Assembly (NCBI GenBank): GCA_026707745.1 | Contig: JAPOWG010000011.1 | Coordinates: forward strand, 1-64,000 | Reading direction: 5' to 3' | Length of the DNA stretch: 64,000 nucleotides | Source: Chloroflexota bacterium | Lineage (GTDB): Bacteria; Chloroflexota; Anaerolineae; Aggregatilineales; Phototrophicaceae | Part shown: positions 8,692 to 17,749 of the stretch, in pieces | Layout of the letters: the number at the start of each line of letters is the position of its first letter | Position numbering within the stretch: position 1 is the first letter of the stretch | Notes under the pieces: generated by a model | Seen by the model: only the letters and a program-made list of their open reading frames with translations | Told to the model about the DNA's origin: nothing | Databases searched by the model: none | Made by a program: the position numbers and the translations under genes

Positions 8692-9543
8692 ATGCCGAAC
8701 AAGGTCCATCACGAAATCAACCGTTTGTCCTGGAACGAAGCTACAAGAGCGCACAACAGCCACAAAGGCGATCAGGCTGGGTTCTTCCGGTCCGGGGGCA
8801 GTACGCTGTTTGAGGAAGAAATCCATCTGCTGGGTGACATTGCCGGCAAGACGCTGCTGCACCTGCAATGCAATTGCGGTCAGGACAGCTTGAGTATCGC
8901 CAATCATCTGGGCGCTATGGTGACCGGCGTTGATATCAGCGACGAGGCGATAGGTTTCGCGCGGCAGCTTTCGCGCGATAGCGGCATTCCGGCGGAGTAC
9001 ATCCGCGCCGACATTTACGACTTTTTCGCGGGGAATCGGACTCAGTATGATCTGGTTTTCTCATCTTATGGCGCCCTGGTGTGGTTGTCGGATCTGGAGG
9101 CCTGGGGAAAGGGCATTCATCGCTGTCTGAAGGCTGGCGGGCGATTTGTCTTCGTCGATTTCCATCCCGCCCTGGTCATGTTCGGCGAGGATTGGCAGTT
9201 GAAATATGACTATATGGGCGGTTCCTATGTCGAATTCGAGTCCGGCATTGGCGATTATGTCGCCTGGACAGGCGTGACAGGCGAGACGGATGCATTGCAA
9301 GATGGCATCCAGGACTTTGTCAATCCACATCCCGGGGTGGAGTATCTGTGGGGCATGGCGGATGTTATTACGGCTTTGCTCTCGGCGGGACTTAGGCTGG
9401 TCGGATTTCGCGAATACGCTCATTGCAACGGTTTCAGGCCGATGGCCGACATGCGGGAACTGGGCGGTCGACGCTTTGGCATGCCAGAACATCTGCCGCG
9501 AGGATTTCCCTTGATGTTCAGCCTGGTCGCTCAAAAGCCTTGA
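8692..9543 (+). CDS. class I SAM-dependent methyltransferase
   Basis: 283 aa. Motif I reads LLHLQCNCGQDSLSIA (residues ~54-69), the glycine-poor version seen in a common family of stand-alone bacterial methyltransferases, followed by the acidic end of strand 2 (VTGVDIS) and motif IV-like DLVFSSYGALVWL. The start follows GGAGAAAG by nine bases. The gene stands alone between a family B and a family A element, so context gives no hint of substrate. A small-molecule methyltransferase is most likely. Confidence 0.8.
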   Translation: MPNKVHHEINRLSWNEATRAHNSHKGDQAGFFRSGGSTLFEEEIHLLGDIAGKTLLHLQCNCGQDSLSIANHLGAMVTGVDISDEAIGFARQLSRDSGIPAEYIRADIYDFFAGNRTQYDLVFSSYGALVWLSDLEAWGKGIHRCLKAGGRFVFVDFHPALVMFGEDWQLKYDYMGGSYVEFESGIGDYVAWTGVTGETDALQDGIQDFVNPHPGVEYLWGMADVITALLSAGLRLVGFREYAHCNGFRPMADMRELGGRRFGMPEHLPRGFPLMFSLVAQKP

Positions 9544-9583
9544 TTGCATAGTGTCGTTGCTCGCTTTCGCTAGTCGTCGCTGT

Positions 9584-9770
9584 AAGGCTTGTGCGGTAGC
9601 GTGGCGTTCGCAGTTGTTTTGCAGCCCTCACCCCCCGGCCCCCTCACCCACAAGGGGATAGGGGGAGCTAGACTTAGTGGACTTCGGAGTAATTTGTTGA
9701 GTTTCACAAGGATCGACCGCTATTTGTGCAGGTTATCTCTGCGTATGATATTCAGTAGCGGACAAGCCTT
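9584..9770. repeat. family A MITE-like element, copy A1
   Basis: Left end AAGGCTTGTGCGGTAGCG, right end (minus strand) AAGGCTTGTCCGCTACTG. The interior holds the GC core CCCTCACCCCCCGGCCCC with its GGGGATAGGGGGAGCTAG partner and an AT-richer right half. It is more diverged from copies A2 and A3 than they are from each other. Confidence 0.75.
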
Positions 9771-9779
9771 GTAGACGGG

Positions 9780-12266
9780 TTAATCGGGGCAAGCTGTGTC
9801 TTCGTCGATTTGACGCATGAGTTCAAGCGCTTCGGATTTCAGCGCGTCATTCAAGCGAAAGTCATTGCTGAAGTAGACCGATTCGGGGAAACGGTAATTC
9901 CAGGCGCGGTAAAAGTCGGCGCGGTCGATATCGCGGCTCAGATTGCAGTCGAAGCGGACCAGGTAGCTATTGGCCATGCGCCCATCATTCTGATGGTGGA
10001 TATGCGATAGTCCCCAGGTCACGCCGCGTCCGTCGCCGTTGTCGCTAAACGCGTCGGGCACGAAGGGGCCGGCGGCGATCGGCGGAACCGAGACTTTGCC
10101 CAGTACCTCGAAGTTCAGGCCGTCCGGGGCGAATTGAACCGTGTTCTTTTCCGGCCCTTCGAGACTGGTGATGGCCACGATGCCTTCGCGAAAAGGGTAG
10201 AGAAAGGTCTCGTGACCACTGTTTGTGACCGGATTTAGCGGGGACTTGACAAAAGGACCGCCGGGATCCTCCGCCGTGGCGACTCCCCAGCCGATACCGA
10301 GATCGTGCCGATAAGTCCTGCCGAATTGGACGCCCTTGTAATAGAGCCAGATTTGGCCGCGATACGTCAATACGTAGGGGTCGTGCAACTTGTGCGAGTC
10401 CCAATCGCCGAAGCCGGCAATGGCGTCGGCATCATCGGCATTTCCGAGAAATTCTCCACGCCGCCCGGGTCTCAAGACCGGCTCCTCGCATTTGGTCCAG
10501 GGTCCCTCGGGCGAGGCGGACCAGGCCATGCCTATCTGATGTAGGGATCGGTGTTTCCAGACGCCTTGAATGACCTGGTAATAGAGATAGTATTTGCCCT
10601 TGTGGACAAGGATATCCGGCGTGAAGACCGCGCGATCGTCGTAGCTGCCTTTTGCGCCTCGCTGGACAGCGGGTCCTCGCTCCTGCCAATGGAATCCGTC
10701 GGGCGACACCGCGTACCAGATGTCCGCCATATCCCAATCCCAGGCCGGCCTGGTTTCGGTAGCGGCTTCAATGCCCATCCAGCCTTCAGCGGTCTGGCGG
10801 CGCGAATACCAAACGTAATACTGATCACCGACCTGGATCACCTTGGACGGATCGCGCCTGGTGACGCCGGTTTCCTTGCCGATGCCCGTGATTCGCGAGT
10901 ATTTGAAGGCCGAAAAGAAGTCGCTACGCTGGTCTTTGTAGATGCCGTAGGTATCGTAAACGCGCCGCGTCGCCGCGCTGAGCGGCTTCGACGGCCGAGA
11001 TTCCTCCGGGCGCTCGGGTTCGTTGCTGAAGGTACGCGGTCCTTTGTTCAGCTCATTCAATTCGATATCGGGCGAGAAGAATACGTCCTCGGGATAACGT
11101 ATGTTTGTCGCGCGGAAGCCGGGACGTTCCAGATCGCGGCGCAGGTTGCAGTCAAAACGGAGGAGATATGAGTTGCCGGTCTTTAACTCTTCCGTGGCGA
11201 TATGCGACAGGCCCCAGGTGATGCCATTGCCATCCTTGCTATCACTGTACGAGTCAGGCGCGAAGGGCCCTGCCGCCAGGGGCGGAAGATTCACATGAGC
11301 GACGACTTCAAAGTTGAGCCCGTCCGGGGCGTATTGAATCGTGTCCTTTTCCGGACCGTCATGGCCGCATATTGCCAAAATCCCTTCGCCGTAGGGGAAG
11401 AGACAGGTTTCGTGGCCGCTATTGGTCACGGGATTCAAAGTTGACTTGATGAAGGGTCCTTCGGGCGAATCCGAAATGGCCAGCCCCCAGGCGATTCCCT
11501 CAGCGTATTTCGTCGTCCAGCCCATTGGCTGGCCTTTGTAGTAGAGCCAATACCGCCCATCCCGCAGCAATATGAAGGGATCATGTACTTTGTGGCTGTC
11601 CCAATCCCCATATCGGATGACGTCGTCGGAGTCATCATCGCCAAGCCATCCGCCCATTTGCCCCGGCGTCAATACCGGGGCCTCGGCGCGGCGCCAGGGA
11701 CCGTGAGGCGAATCCGCCCATGACATGCCGATTGTGTTGCGCGTCCGGTGGGTATAGGGGTAATCAACTGCCTGATAATAGAGATAGAATCCCTCATTCG
11801 TCATCAGCACATCGGGGGTAAATACCGATCGACCGTCGTAGGCATCCCGCGGACCGCGGCCGACGGCGAGGCCTTGTTCTTGCCAGTTGAAGCCGTCCCG
11901 CGATGTGGCATACCAGATTTCAGCCAGGTCCCAATCATAGACCGGCGTATCCCATGTTTGTTCTCGAAAGGGCGGCATGTTCTTGTGATCCCGGTCCTTG
12001 TCGGTCTGCCGCCGCGTGTACCAGACGAAATAAGTCCCATCAATACGCAGTACCGTTGTGGGATCGCGCCGGGTCAGGCCTTCCTCTTTGCCGATGCCTG
12101 AAATACGGCTGTATTTGAAGGTCGTGTAGAACTCGCTGGTGGCGTCTTGAAAGCGACCCCACTTGTCGTAAAGCCGATGCGTGGCCCGGCTCAGCGGGCG
12201 ATCGGTCGGCTTTGCTGCGGTCGGCTCGCCCGGCAGCAGGGGCCTGTCGCTGTCATTCGGTTTCAT
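9780..12266 (-). CDS. tandem double-domain GH117-family glycosidase
   Basis: 828 aa made of two complete GH117-like five-bladed beta-propellers, residues ~20-400 and ~425-815. Both halves carry the family marks: the N-terminal dimer motif SxAxxR (SRATHR; SAATRR), TRRDP (Asp near 68 and in the second copy), a WDSHK(V/L)HDP segment, and NPVTNSGHE near residues 280 and 683. In characterised GH117 enzymes the GHE His acts as general acid and these Asp/Glu residues line the site. GH117 enzymes release 3,6-anhydro-L-galactose from the non-reducing end of neoagaro-oligosaccharides, though several clades have unknown substrates. No signal peptide, so cytoplasmic. It starts 14 bp after the GMC oxidoreductase gene in the same operon, under the operator at 13882. 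Confidence 0.85.
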   Translation of the reverse strand: MKPNDSDRPLLPGEPTAAKPTDRPLSRATHRLYDKWGRFQDATSEFYTTFKYSRISGIGKEEGLTRRDPTTVLRIDGTYFVWYTRRQTDKDRDHKNMPPFREQTWDTPVYDWDLAEIWYATSRDGFNWQEQGLAVGRGPRDAYDGRSVFTPDVLMTNEGFYLYYQAVDYPYTHRTRNTIGMSWADSPHGPWRRAEAPVLTPGQMGGWLGDDDSDDVIRYGDWDSHKVHDPFILLRDGRYWLYYKGQPMGWTTKYAEGIAWGLAISDSPEGPFIKSTLNPVTNSGHETCLFPYGEGILAICGHDGPEKDTIQYAPDGLNFEVVAHVNLPPLAAGPFAPDSYSDSKDGNGITWGLSHIATEELKTGNSYLLRFDCNLRRDLERPGFRATNIRYPEDVFFSPDIELNELNKGPRTFSNEPERPEESRPSKPLSAATRRVYDTYGIYKDQRSDFFSAFKYSRITGIGKETGVTRRDPSKVIQVGDQYYVWYSRRQTAEGWMGIEAATETRPAWDWDMADIWYAVSPDGFHWQERGPAVQRGAKGSYDDRAVFTPDILVHKGKYYLYYQVIQGVWKHRSLHQIGMAWSASPEGPWTKCEEPVLRPGRRGEFLGNADDADAIAGFGDWDSHKLHDPYVLTYRGQIWLYYKGVQFGRTYRHDLGIGWGVATAEDPGGPFVKSPLNPVTNSGHETFLYPFREGIVAITSLEGPEKNTVQFAPDGLNFEVLGKVSVPPIAAGPFVPDAFSDNGDGRGVTWGLSHIHHQNDGRMANSYLVRFDCNLSRDIDRADFYRAWNYRFPESVYFSNDFRLNDALKSEALELMRQIDEDTACPD

Positions 12267-12280
12267 CTTGCATCCTTATG

Positions 12281-13855
12281 TCATCCTTGGTTAAGAATCA
12301 GATCGGCCGCCTTCTCGCCGATCATCATGCAAGGCGCGTTGGTGTTGGCGTTGACAATAAACGGCATGATTGAGGCATCGGCTACCCGCAAGCTTTCAAG
12401 GCCATGCACTTGCAGGCGATCGTTGACGACAGACATAGAATCGCCGCCCATGCGACAACTGCAAGCGGGATGATAAATAGTAGTCGCGAACTCACGAATG
12501 TAATGAATCAAGGCCTCGTCGGAAACTACATCAGCGCCAGGCAGAAACTCCTCGCCGCAATAGCGTTCCAAGGCGTCTGCCGCAGCGAGCTCCCGCCCCA
12601 GCTTGACGCCATGAAGCAAAACCTCAACATCGTCATCGTGGCTCAAGCAGCCGAAGTCTATCGATGGCGGCGCCAAGGGATCAGCTGAATGCAGCTTGAG
12701 TTGACCAGTGCTTTTGGTGGCGACCAATCCGGCCAGGATAGTGAAACCGTGCCCCTTGGGACTTTCGAATCCATGACGGATGAACCAGTCCGGTCCAAAG
12801 TGATATTGCAATTCCGGGGAGCGTGACCCCGGTTTCAAGCGCAGAAATCCGCCGGATTCGCCCAGATTGGAGGTGAGCAGACCCATTTTGCGTCGGTTAT
12901 AGAGCTCCACTTGAAGCGGGTCGTCCTTGGCGACCAGAGTGACCGGCTCTTTGCAATGATAGGCGACGGGGACCTGCATGTGATCCATCAGGTTTTGACC
13001 GACGCCGGGCAGATCCATAACCAGCGGGATGCCCATTTCCGAGAGATGTGCGGCAGGGCCAATGCCGGAAAGCAGCAACAGTTGCGGAGAATTCAGCGCT
13101 CCGCCGCAGAGGATAACCTCTTTGTTCGCGGCGGCAGTTAGGGTTTCTCCCCGGCGCCGGTACTCAAGCCCGGCGCAGCGAAGCCCATCAAAGAGCAGCC
13201 TGGTTACGTGGGCAAAGGGCAGGGCGGTAAAGTTTTCCCGTTCCAGCGCTGGATGCAAGTAGCCAACAGCGGCGCTATGTCGTTTGCCGGCCTTCTGCGT
13301 GACCTGATAGAGGCCGAAACCCTCTTGCTCTCCGTCATTGAAGTCTTCGTTATGCGCGAATCCCAATTCGAGCGCGGCTTCGACGAAAGCCGAGCTCAGG
13401 GGATTGGGATCTTGCAGGTCGGCCACATTGATGGGACCGTTGACCCCGTGATGTTGTGAGGCTCCGCGTTCCTGGTGCTGCATTCTGCGGAAGTAGGGCA
13501 GTAGTTCTGCGTAGGTCCAGCCTTCATTGCCCCCGGCGGCCCAGGCATCGTAATCGGCCGGATGGCCACGCTGAAAGACCATGGCGTTCATCGAACTGGT
13601 GCCGCCATAGACTTTGCCGCGCGGCACATATTCGCGGCGGTTGTTGAGGCCGGGCTGCGGCAGGGTTTGGTAGTCCCAGTCCAGGTCCGTGTGAAAGAGA
13701 TTGGAAAAGCGCGCCGGGATATGAATATCCGGCTGGCGGTCGGGTCCGCCGGCTTCCAGCAAAAGCACGGAATGCGCCCCGTCTTCGCTCAAGCGGCAAG
13801 CCAGCGCGCAGCCTGCAGATCCCGCGCCCACTACGATATAGTCGGCACTATTCAT
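12281..13855 (-). CDS. GMC-family FAD oxidoreductase
   Basis: 524 aa. The N-terminal Rossmann motif GAGSAG (residues 10-15) binds FAD, and the GMC block PRGKVYGGTSSMNAM follows near 78-92. The C-terminal region has YHPACSCRMG and NANTNAPCMMIGE, which contain the His and Asn of the usual GMC catalytic pair. Known relatives oxidise choline, alcohols or sugars. Here the gene is first in an operon with the double GH117 enzyme and diverges from a second GH117 gene across an operator, so oxidation of a liberated sugar (for example an anhydro-sugar aldehyde or hydroxyl) is a reasonable inference but unproven. Confidence 0.85.
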   Translation of the reverse strand: MNSADYIVVGAGSAGCALACRLSEDGAHSVLLLEAGGPDRQPDIHIPARFSNLFHTDLDWDYQTLPQPGLNNRREYVPRGKVYGGTSSMNAMVFQRGHPADYDAWAAGGNEGWTYAELLPYFRRMQHQERGASQHHGVNGPINVADLQDPNPLSSAFVEAALELGFAHNEDFNDGEQEGFGLYQVTQKAGKRHSAAVGYLHPALERENFTALPFAHVTRLLFDGLRCAGLEYRRRGETLTAAANKEVILCGGALNSPQLLLLSGIGPAAHLSEMGIPLVMDLPGVGQNLMDHMQVPVAYHCKEPVTLVAKDDPLQVELYNRRKMGLLTSNLGESGGFLRLKPGSRSPELQYHFGPDWFIRHGFESPKGHGFTILAGLVATKSTGQLKLHSADPLAPPSIDFGCLSHDDDVEVLLHGVKLGRELAAADALERYCGEEFLPGADVVSDEALIHYIREFATTIYHPACSCRMGGDSMSVVNDRLQVHGLESLRVADASIMPFIVNANTNAPCMMIGEKAADLILNQG

Positions 13856-13871
13856 CGCGTCCCACCCTACG

Positions 13872-13907
13872 TTGACACCGATTTGTCAATTGTCTACAAT
13901 TGACAAA
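13872..13907 (+). promoter_or_regulatory. operator-overlapped promoter, site 1 of 4
   Basis: Plus-strand promoter TTGACA (13872-13877), 17-bp spacer, TACAAT (13895-13900), serving the GH117 gene at 13963. A perfect palindrome covers the spacer and -10: TTTGTCAATTGT (13882-13893), CT, ACAATTGACAAA (13896-13907). The core TTGTCTACAA fits the TNGTNNNACNA-like pattern of FCD-type GntR regulators. The same site lies upstream of the divergent GMC operon. Binding here would block the promoter, so repression with ligand release is the simplest model. Confidence 0.75.
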
Positions 13908-13962
13908 TTATAGTGAAGCTGCCAATGGCTTGCAATTGCTTGCTGCGATACATGGAGTCGAC

Positions 13963-15198
13963 ATGAAAACAGGTACAGGACCTCAATCCGCGTTTCCGGG
14001 ACGTTTGCCCGGGAAGATGCCGACTGACCGTCCATTGAGCGCGGCCACGCAACGACTTTACGAGATGTGGACCGCGGATCAGGATATTGGGAATCCATTT
14101 TACACCACGTTCAGGTATTCCCGTATCAGCGGCATTGGCAAAGACGAATCCGAGTTGTCGGTTTCGCGCCGGGACCCGTCTAAAGTCTTGAAGATCGGCG
14201 ATAGCTATTATGTTTGGTATACACGCCGTCGTACGAGATACAATCCCTTGGGGCGCAACCAGATTGACGGGGCGAACGACGAAACCCCGGTTGTGGATTG
14301 GGATCTGGCGGATATTTGTTATGCCACCTCAAAGAACGGATTCGATTGGAGAGAACAGGGCGTGGCCGTTCCGCGCGCGCCGAAAGGCAGCTACGGCGAT
14401 CGCTCGCTTTCAACCCCGGATATTTTGGTTTATGGCGGACGATATTATCTCTACTATCAGACATTCACGACCATGTGGCGCCCCAACGACTGTGTCAACG
14501 TCAGCATGGCTTGGGCGGATTCGCCTGATGGACCCTGGAAGCGGCTCGATCGCCCGGTCATTGAACAGGGTGGTCCCGGCGAGTGGGACAGTTGCGCCAT
14601 TCACGATCCCTATCCGCTGATATATCAAGGAAAGATCTGGGTCTATTACAAGGGTGCGCCCGCCGACAAATCGCGCGGCAATTTGCTGCGCGCGCAGGGC
14701 GTCGCGATCGCCGAAGATCCCGAGGGGCCTTATGTGAAATCCGAGTTGAACCCGGTCTCCAATTCGGGGCACGAAACCATGTTGTGGCCCTGGGAGGGTG
14801 GGATCGCCTCTTTGCTTATTCTTGACGGACCGGAAAAGAACACCGTCCAATATGCGTCCGATGGTTTGAATTTCGAACCGAAAGCGCTGGTCACGATGCC
14901 GCCAGTGGCGCCGGGTCCCTTCTGCCCCGATGCTTTTGCGGACAATGGCGACGGGCGCGGCGTCACATGGGGCCTATGTCATATCAATCCGCTTGGGGGA
15001 GGTCCCGACCAGGGCTGCTATATTATTCGCTTCGATTGTGATCTAAGCCGGGACAGCCACCGACCCGAATTTAAGGGAAGCAACGTCCGCTATAGCGAAG
15101 ACACTTGGTTCCAGCGGGCGACAGAATTGCCCGCGGCGTGGAAAGAACGGATTCTGCGGGAGCAAAGCGGCGCTGACGCGCCGACATTCGGAACCTAG
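13963..15198 (+). CDS. GH117-family glycosidase
   Basis: 411 aa single-domain relative of the double protein at 9780-12266. It has the SxAxxR motif (SAATQR), SRRDPSKVL, SLSTPDILVYGGRYYLYYQ, an IHDP segment and NPVSNSGHE near residue 267. The SHKVHDP box is altered to DSCAIHDP: the Asp stays but the Lys is lost, so specificity may differ from the paralogs. No signal peptide. The start at 13963 has GGAG six bases upstream; the longer frame from 13900 would begin inside the operator. Expected role: exo-cleavage of imported oligosaccharides. GH43-like enzymes share the fold, but the motif set fits GH117 better. Confidence 0.85.
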   Translation: MKTGTGPQSAFPGRLPGKMPTDRPLSAATQRLYEMWTADQDIGNPFYTTFRYSRISGIGKDESELSVSRRDPSKVLKIGDSYYVWYTRRRTRYNPLGRNQIDGANDETPVVDWDLADICYATSKNGFDWREQGVAVPRAPKGSYGDRSLSTPDILVYGGRYYLYYQTFTTMWRPNDCVNVSMAWADSPDGPWKRLDRPVIEQGGPGEWDSCAIHDPYPLIYQGKIWVYYKGAPADKSRGNLLRAQGVAIAEDPEGPYVKSELNPVSNSGHETMLWPWEGGIASLLILDGPEKNTVQYASDGLNFEPKALVTMPPVAPGPFCPDAFADNGDGRGVTWGLCHINPLGGGPDQGCYIIRFDCDLSRDSHRPEFKGSNVRYSEDTWFQRATELPAAWKERILREQSGADAPTFGT

Positions 15199-15236
15199 TT
15201 TTGTCTTTGCGACGCCTCTAAATCGTCAAGACCTCG

Positions 15237-16007
15237 TCAGCGCCCCATCCAGCCGCCGTCGACAACCAGGATTTCGCCGTTGACGAAATCGGAAGCGGGG
15301 GAGGCGAGGAATACCGCAGGCCCTTTGAAGTCGTCAATATGGCCCCAGCGCCCAGCCGGAATCCGCTCCAAGATCGCTTGGTAGCGCTCCGGATCGTTTT
15401 GCAGCGCTTCGGTAACATCAGTACGCACGTAGCCCGGGGCGATGGCATTGACGTTTATGCCGCGTCCCGCCCATTCATTGGCGAGCGCTTTGGTCAACTG
15501 GCCGACGCCGCCTTTGCTGGCGGCATATCCGGGCACCGTGATCCCGCCTTGAAAAGTAAGGAGTGAGGCGGTGAATATGATTTTGCCGCTTCCGCGAGCC
15601 AGCATATCCTTGCCCAGCTCGCGACTGAGCGCGAACTGCGCGCTCAAATTGGTCTCGATGATCTTGTCCCAGTATTCGTCCGGGTGCCGCTCGGCCGGTT
15701 CCCTAAGCACTGTGCCGGCGTTATTGACCAGGATGTCTATGCCCGGCTGATCGCTTTTGACTCGTTGGATAAACCTATACAGGTCCTGGCGGTCGGCAAA
15801 GTTGCAGCGGTAAGCGGCGAATCGACGGCCGAGGGCTTTCACTGCTTTTTCTATCGCGCTTCCGCTCGCTTCCATGTTGGCGCTGACAGCGATGATATCC
15901 GCGCCCGCTTCCGCCAGGGCGACCGCCATTGCCATGCCGATACCCCGGCGAGCGCCGGTGACGAGCGCCGTTTTCCCATCCAGGCGAAACTGATCGAGTA
16001 CGTTCAT
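15237..16007 (-). CDS. KduD-like short-chain dehydrogenase
   Basis: 256 aa classical SDR. The cofactor motif TGARRGIG (17-24), NNAG (95-98) and the Ser148-Tyr161-Lys165 catalytic set (YAASK) are all present. The ending VVDGGWMGR and the RIPAGRWG block resemble KduD, the 2-dehydro-3-deoxy-D-gluconate 5-dehydrogenase. Such an activity interconverts 2-keto-3-deoxy- and 2,5-diketo-3-deoxy-aldonates, which suits the last steps of anhydrogalactose or uronate breakdown. Its start codon abuts the stop of the alcohol dehydrogenase gene upstream, so they form an operon. No GntR operator was found before that operon. Confidence 0.85.
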   Translation of the reverse strand: MNVLDQFRLDGKTALVTGARRGIGMAMAVALAEAGADIIAVSANMEASGSAIEKAVKALGRRFAAYRCNFADRQDLYRFIQRVKSDQPGIDILVNNAGTVLREPAERHPDEYWDKIIETNLSAQFALSRELGKDMLARGSGKIIFTASLLTFQGGITVPGYAASKGGVGQLTKALANEWAGRGINVNAIAPGYVRTDVTEALQNDPERYQAILERIPAGRWGHIDDFKGPAVFLASPASDFVNGEILVVDGGWMGR

Positions 16008-17024
16008 TTACAGCTCCAGCAGTATCTTCATGACATCTCCACCGCGTTCCATATCTTCAAAACCCGACTTCAAGGCGCTGAGCGGTCGTATATCGGTGAT
16101 CAACCGGTCAAGCGGCAGGTCGCCCTGGGCTGCCAAAGCGATGGCATCGGCGAAATCACGCGATTCGTATACGCGCACGCCCTTCAAACGGAGTTCTCGC
16201 CAGAAGAACCGGAACAAGTCTATCTCCGGCTTTTGGGCGAAGATGGCAACGACCACCGCCAGACCGCGCGCGCGCAGCAATTCGGTCATTATCGCGGCGC
16301 CCGCCGCTGATCCCGATACTTCGAAGACAATGTCGGCGCCCGCGTCATTCGTCCCTTCCATGACCAGCTTGACCAGGTCAACTTCCCCCGGATTCACGGC
16401 TGTCAAGCCCAAGTCGCGGGCCAGCGCCACGCGATATGGATTGATTTCAGAAACGATCACTTCGGCGCCATATTGCTTGGCCACCAGCGCAACCAGCATG
16501 CCTATGGGGCCGCCACCGACTACAACTACATGATCACCCGGTTTGACCTGCGCCAGGCGCACATCGTGACAGGCAACCGCCAGCGGCTCGATCAAGGCGC
16601 CGTGCTTTAAGGACAGGCGCCCCGGCAAGGGGTGTAATGTCTCGGCGGGCACAGTCCAATAGGATTGAAAGGCCCCCGGCGTGTCTATGCCAAGGAAGTT
16701 AAGATTGTGGCAAATGTGGCTATGTCCGGCAGCGCAGGCCGGGCAATCATGGCAGGGCGCCAAGGGCATTACGACGACTCGATCCCCGGCGGCAAAATCG
16801 GCGACGCCGGGTCCGACCTGGTTTACCGTGCCGGACATTTCATGGCCCAGCACAGCAGGCATCGTGACACGGCCGTCCATGGCCCCATGGAATATGTGCA
16901 AGTCGGTTCCGCAGATGCCGCAATGGGAGACCCCCAATTGTACTTCGCCCGGTCCGGGTTCGATCGGCTCGCTTTCGCCCAGGCGAATCGTTCGATCGCC
17001 TTCGTAGAATGTCGCTTGCGCCAT
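16008..17024 (-). CDS. zinc-dependent medium-chain alcohol dehydrogenase
   Basis: 338 aa MDR enzyme. Catalytic zinc ligands are Cys35 (CGICGTD), His61-Glu62 (GHE) and Glu in LIEPLAVACH. The structural zinc lobe has Cys91, 94, 97 and 105. The NAD(P) site is VVVVGGGPIGML. It resembles sorbitol/idonate/threonine dehydrogenases. First gene of a two-gene operon with the KduD-like SDR, so a polyol or deoxy-ketoaldonate oxidation step in the same sugar pathway is likely. A two-dehydrogenase arrangement is the known way L-2-keto-3-deoxygalactonate is turned into 2-keto-3-deoxygluconate in agar-degrading bacteria, but the exact reaction here is inferred. Confidence 0.85.
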   Translation of the reverse strand: MAQATFYEGDRTIRLGESEPIEPGPGEVQLGVSHCGICGTDLHIFHGAMDGRVTMPAVLGHEMSGTVNQVGPGVADFAAGDRVVVMPLAPCHDCPACAAGHSHICHNLNFLGIDTPGAFQSYWTVPAETLHPLPGRLSLKHGALIEPLAVACHDVRLAQVKPGDHVVVVGGGPIGMLVALVAKQYGAEVIVSEINPYRVALARDLGLTAVNPGEVDLVKLVMEGTNDAGADIVFEVSGSAAGAAIMTELLRARGLAVVVAIFAQKPEIDLFRFFWRELRLKGVRVYESRDFADAIALAAQGDLPLDRLITDIRPLSALKSGFEDMERGGDVMKILLEL

Positions 17025-17097
17025 TTTGGGGTCCCCTCGTTAATGCAAAGTTTCCGCAATTCTAATTAAGTCGTGCAAGAAATCGCAGGGTGATTGT

Positions 17098-17303
17098 AAG
17101 GCTTTTCCGGTACTGGGTCACGCTGACGCGCTTTTTTTACCCCTCACCCCCCGGCCCCCTCTCCCACAAGGGGAGAGGGGGCGCTAAGCTTGGTGTAATA
17201 TGTAATAATTTGTTGATTTTCGCAATGATCGACTCCTTTTTTGTATTGTTTCGGTACTGTTTCCGTTGTCTATGTGTATTATTTGCAGTAGCGGACAAGC
17301 CTT
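17098..17303. repeat. family A MITE-like element, copy A2
   Basis: About 206 bp, left end AAGGCTTTTCCGGTACTGGG, right end on the minus strand AAGGCTTGTCCGCTACTGC. Interior: GCTGACGCGCTTTTTT, the GC core, GCTAAGCTTGGTG, then ATATGTAATAATTTGTTG. It is nearly identical to copy A3 at 30892-31096 over its whole length. Confidence 0.85.
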
Positions 17304-17461
17304 ACAACTTTCGCCCAATAAGATGCTTGTGATCGTTGTCCTGTAGCTTTCATAGCCAATCGGATCAAAGCTGTCATGTCATCAGTCGCTAAGCGGGGGG
17401 CGGAAATCCTACAAGGGGTGCGCGTAGGTCGCGTAGACACTGACCGCCGACACAGCACTAC

Positions 17462-17592
17462 GAGAGGGGGAGCTAAGCTTGGTGGAATATGTAATAATTT
17501 GTTGATTTTCGCAATGATCGGCTCCTTTTTTGTATTGTTTCGGCGCTGTTTTCGTTATCTATGTGTATGAATTTTAGTAGCGGACAAGCCCT
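17462..17592. repeat. family A element, left-truncated copy A4
   Basis: Starts at AGAGGGGGAGCTAAGCTTGG and runs to GTAGCGGACAAGCCCT with the same internal order as A2 and A3. The left terminal repeat and the pyrimidine half of the GC hairpin are missing. Together with A2 only about 160 bp away it forms a tandem pair. Confidence 0.8.
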
Positions 17593-17594
17593 AG

Positions 17595-17618
17595 AGGGGC
17601 GAGCCAAGGCTCGCCCCT
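17595..17618. repeat. GGGGCGAGCC hairpin (family R)
   Basis: Perfect 11-bp inverted repeat AGGGGCGAGCC/GGCTCGCCCCT, loop AA. It abuts the right end of family A copy A4, just as the hairpin at 31101 abuts copy A3. Confidence 0.85.
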
Positions 17619-17749
17619 ACGGCCAAGATTTGCTTTGGCGTTGCAGGACTTTGTTGTTGCTACTTTTGGTCGATAGCGGCCCTTTCGAGCAGAGAATATT
17701 GGCAATTTTGATGGAGGGTGCGGAAGCACAGGAAACCACACTGAGCCGA

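Larger units (their letters stand above)
17025..17749. other. 725-bp gene-free region made of repeats
   Basis: Contains family A copy A2 (17098-17303), the 21-bp motif (17428-17448), a left-truncated family A copy A4 (17462-17592) and a family R hairpin (17595-17618). The remaining ~100 bp before the GntR gene shows nothing recognisable. Open frames in this stretch translate the repeats themselves. Confidence 0.8.
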
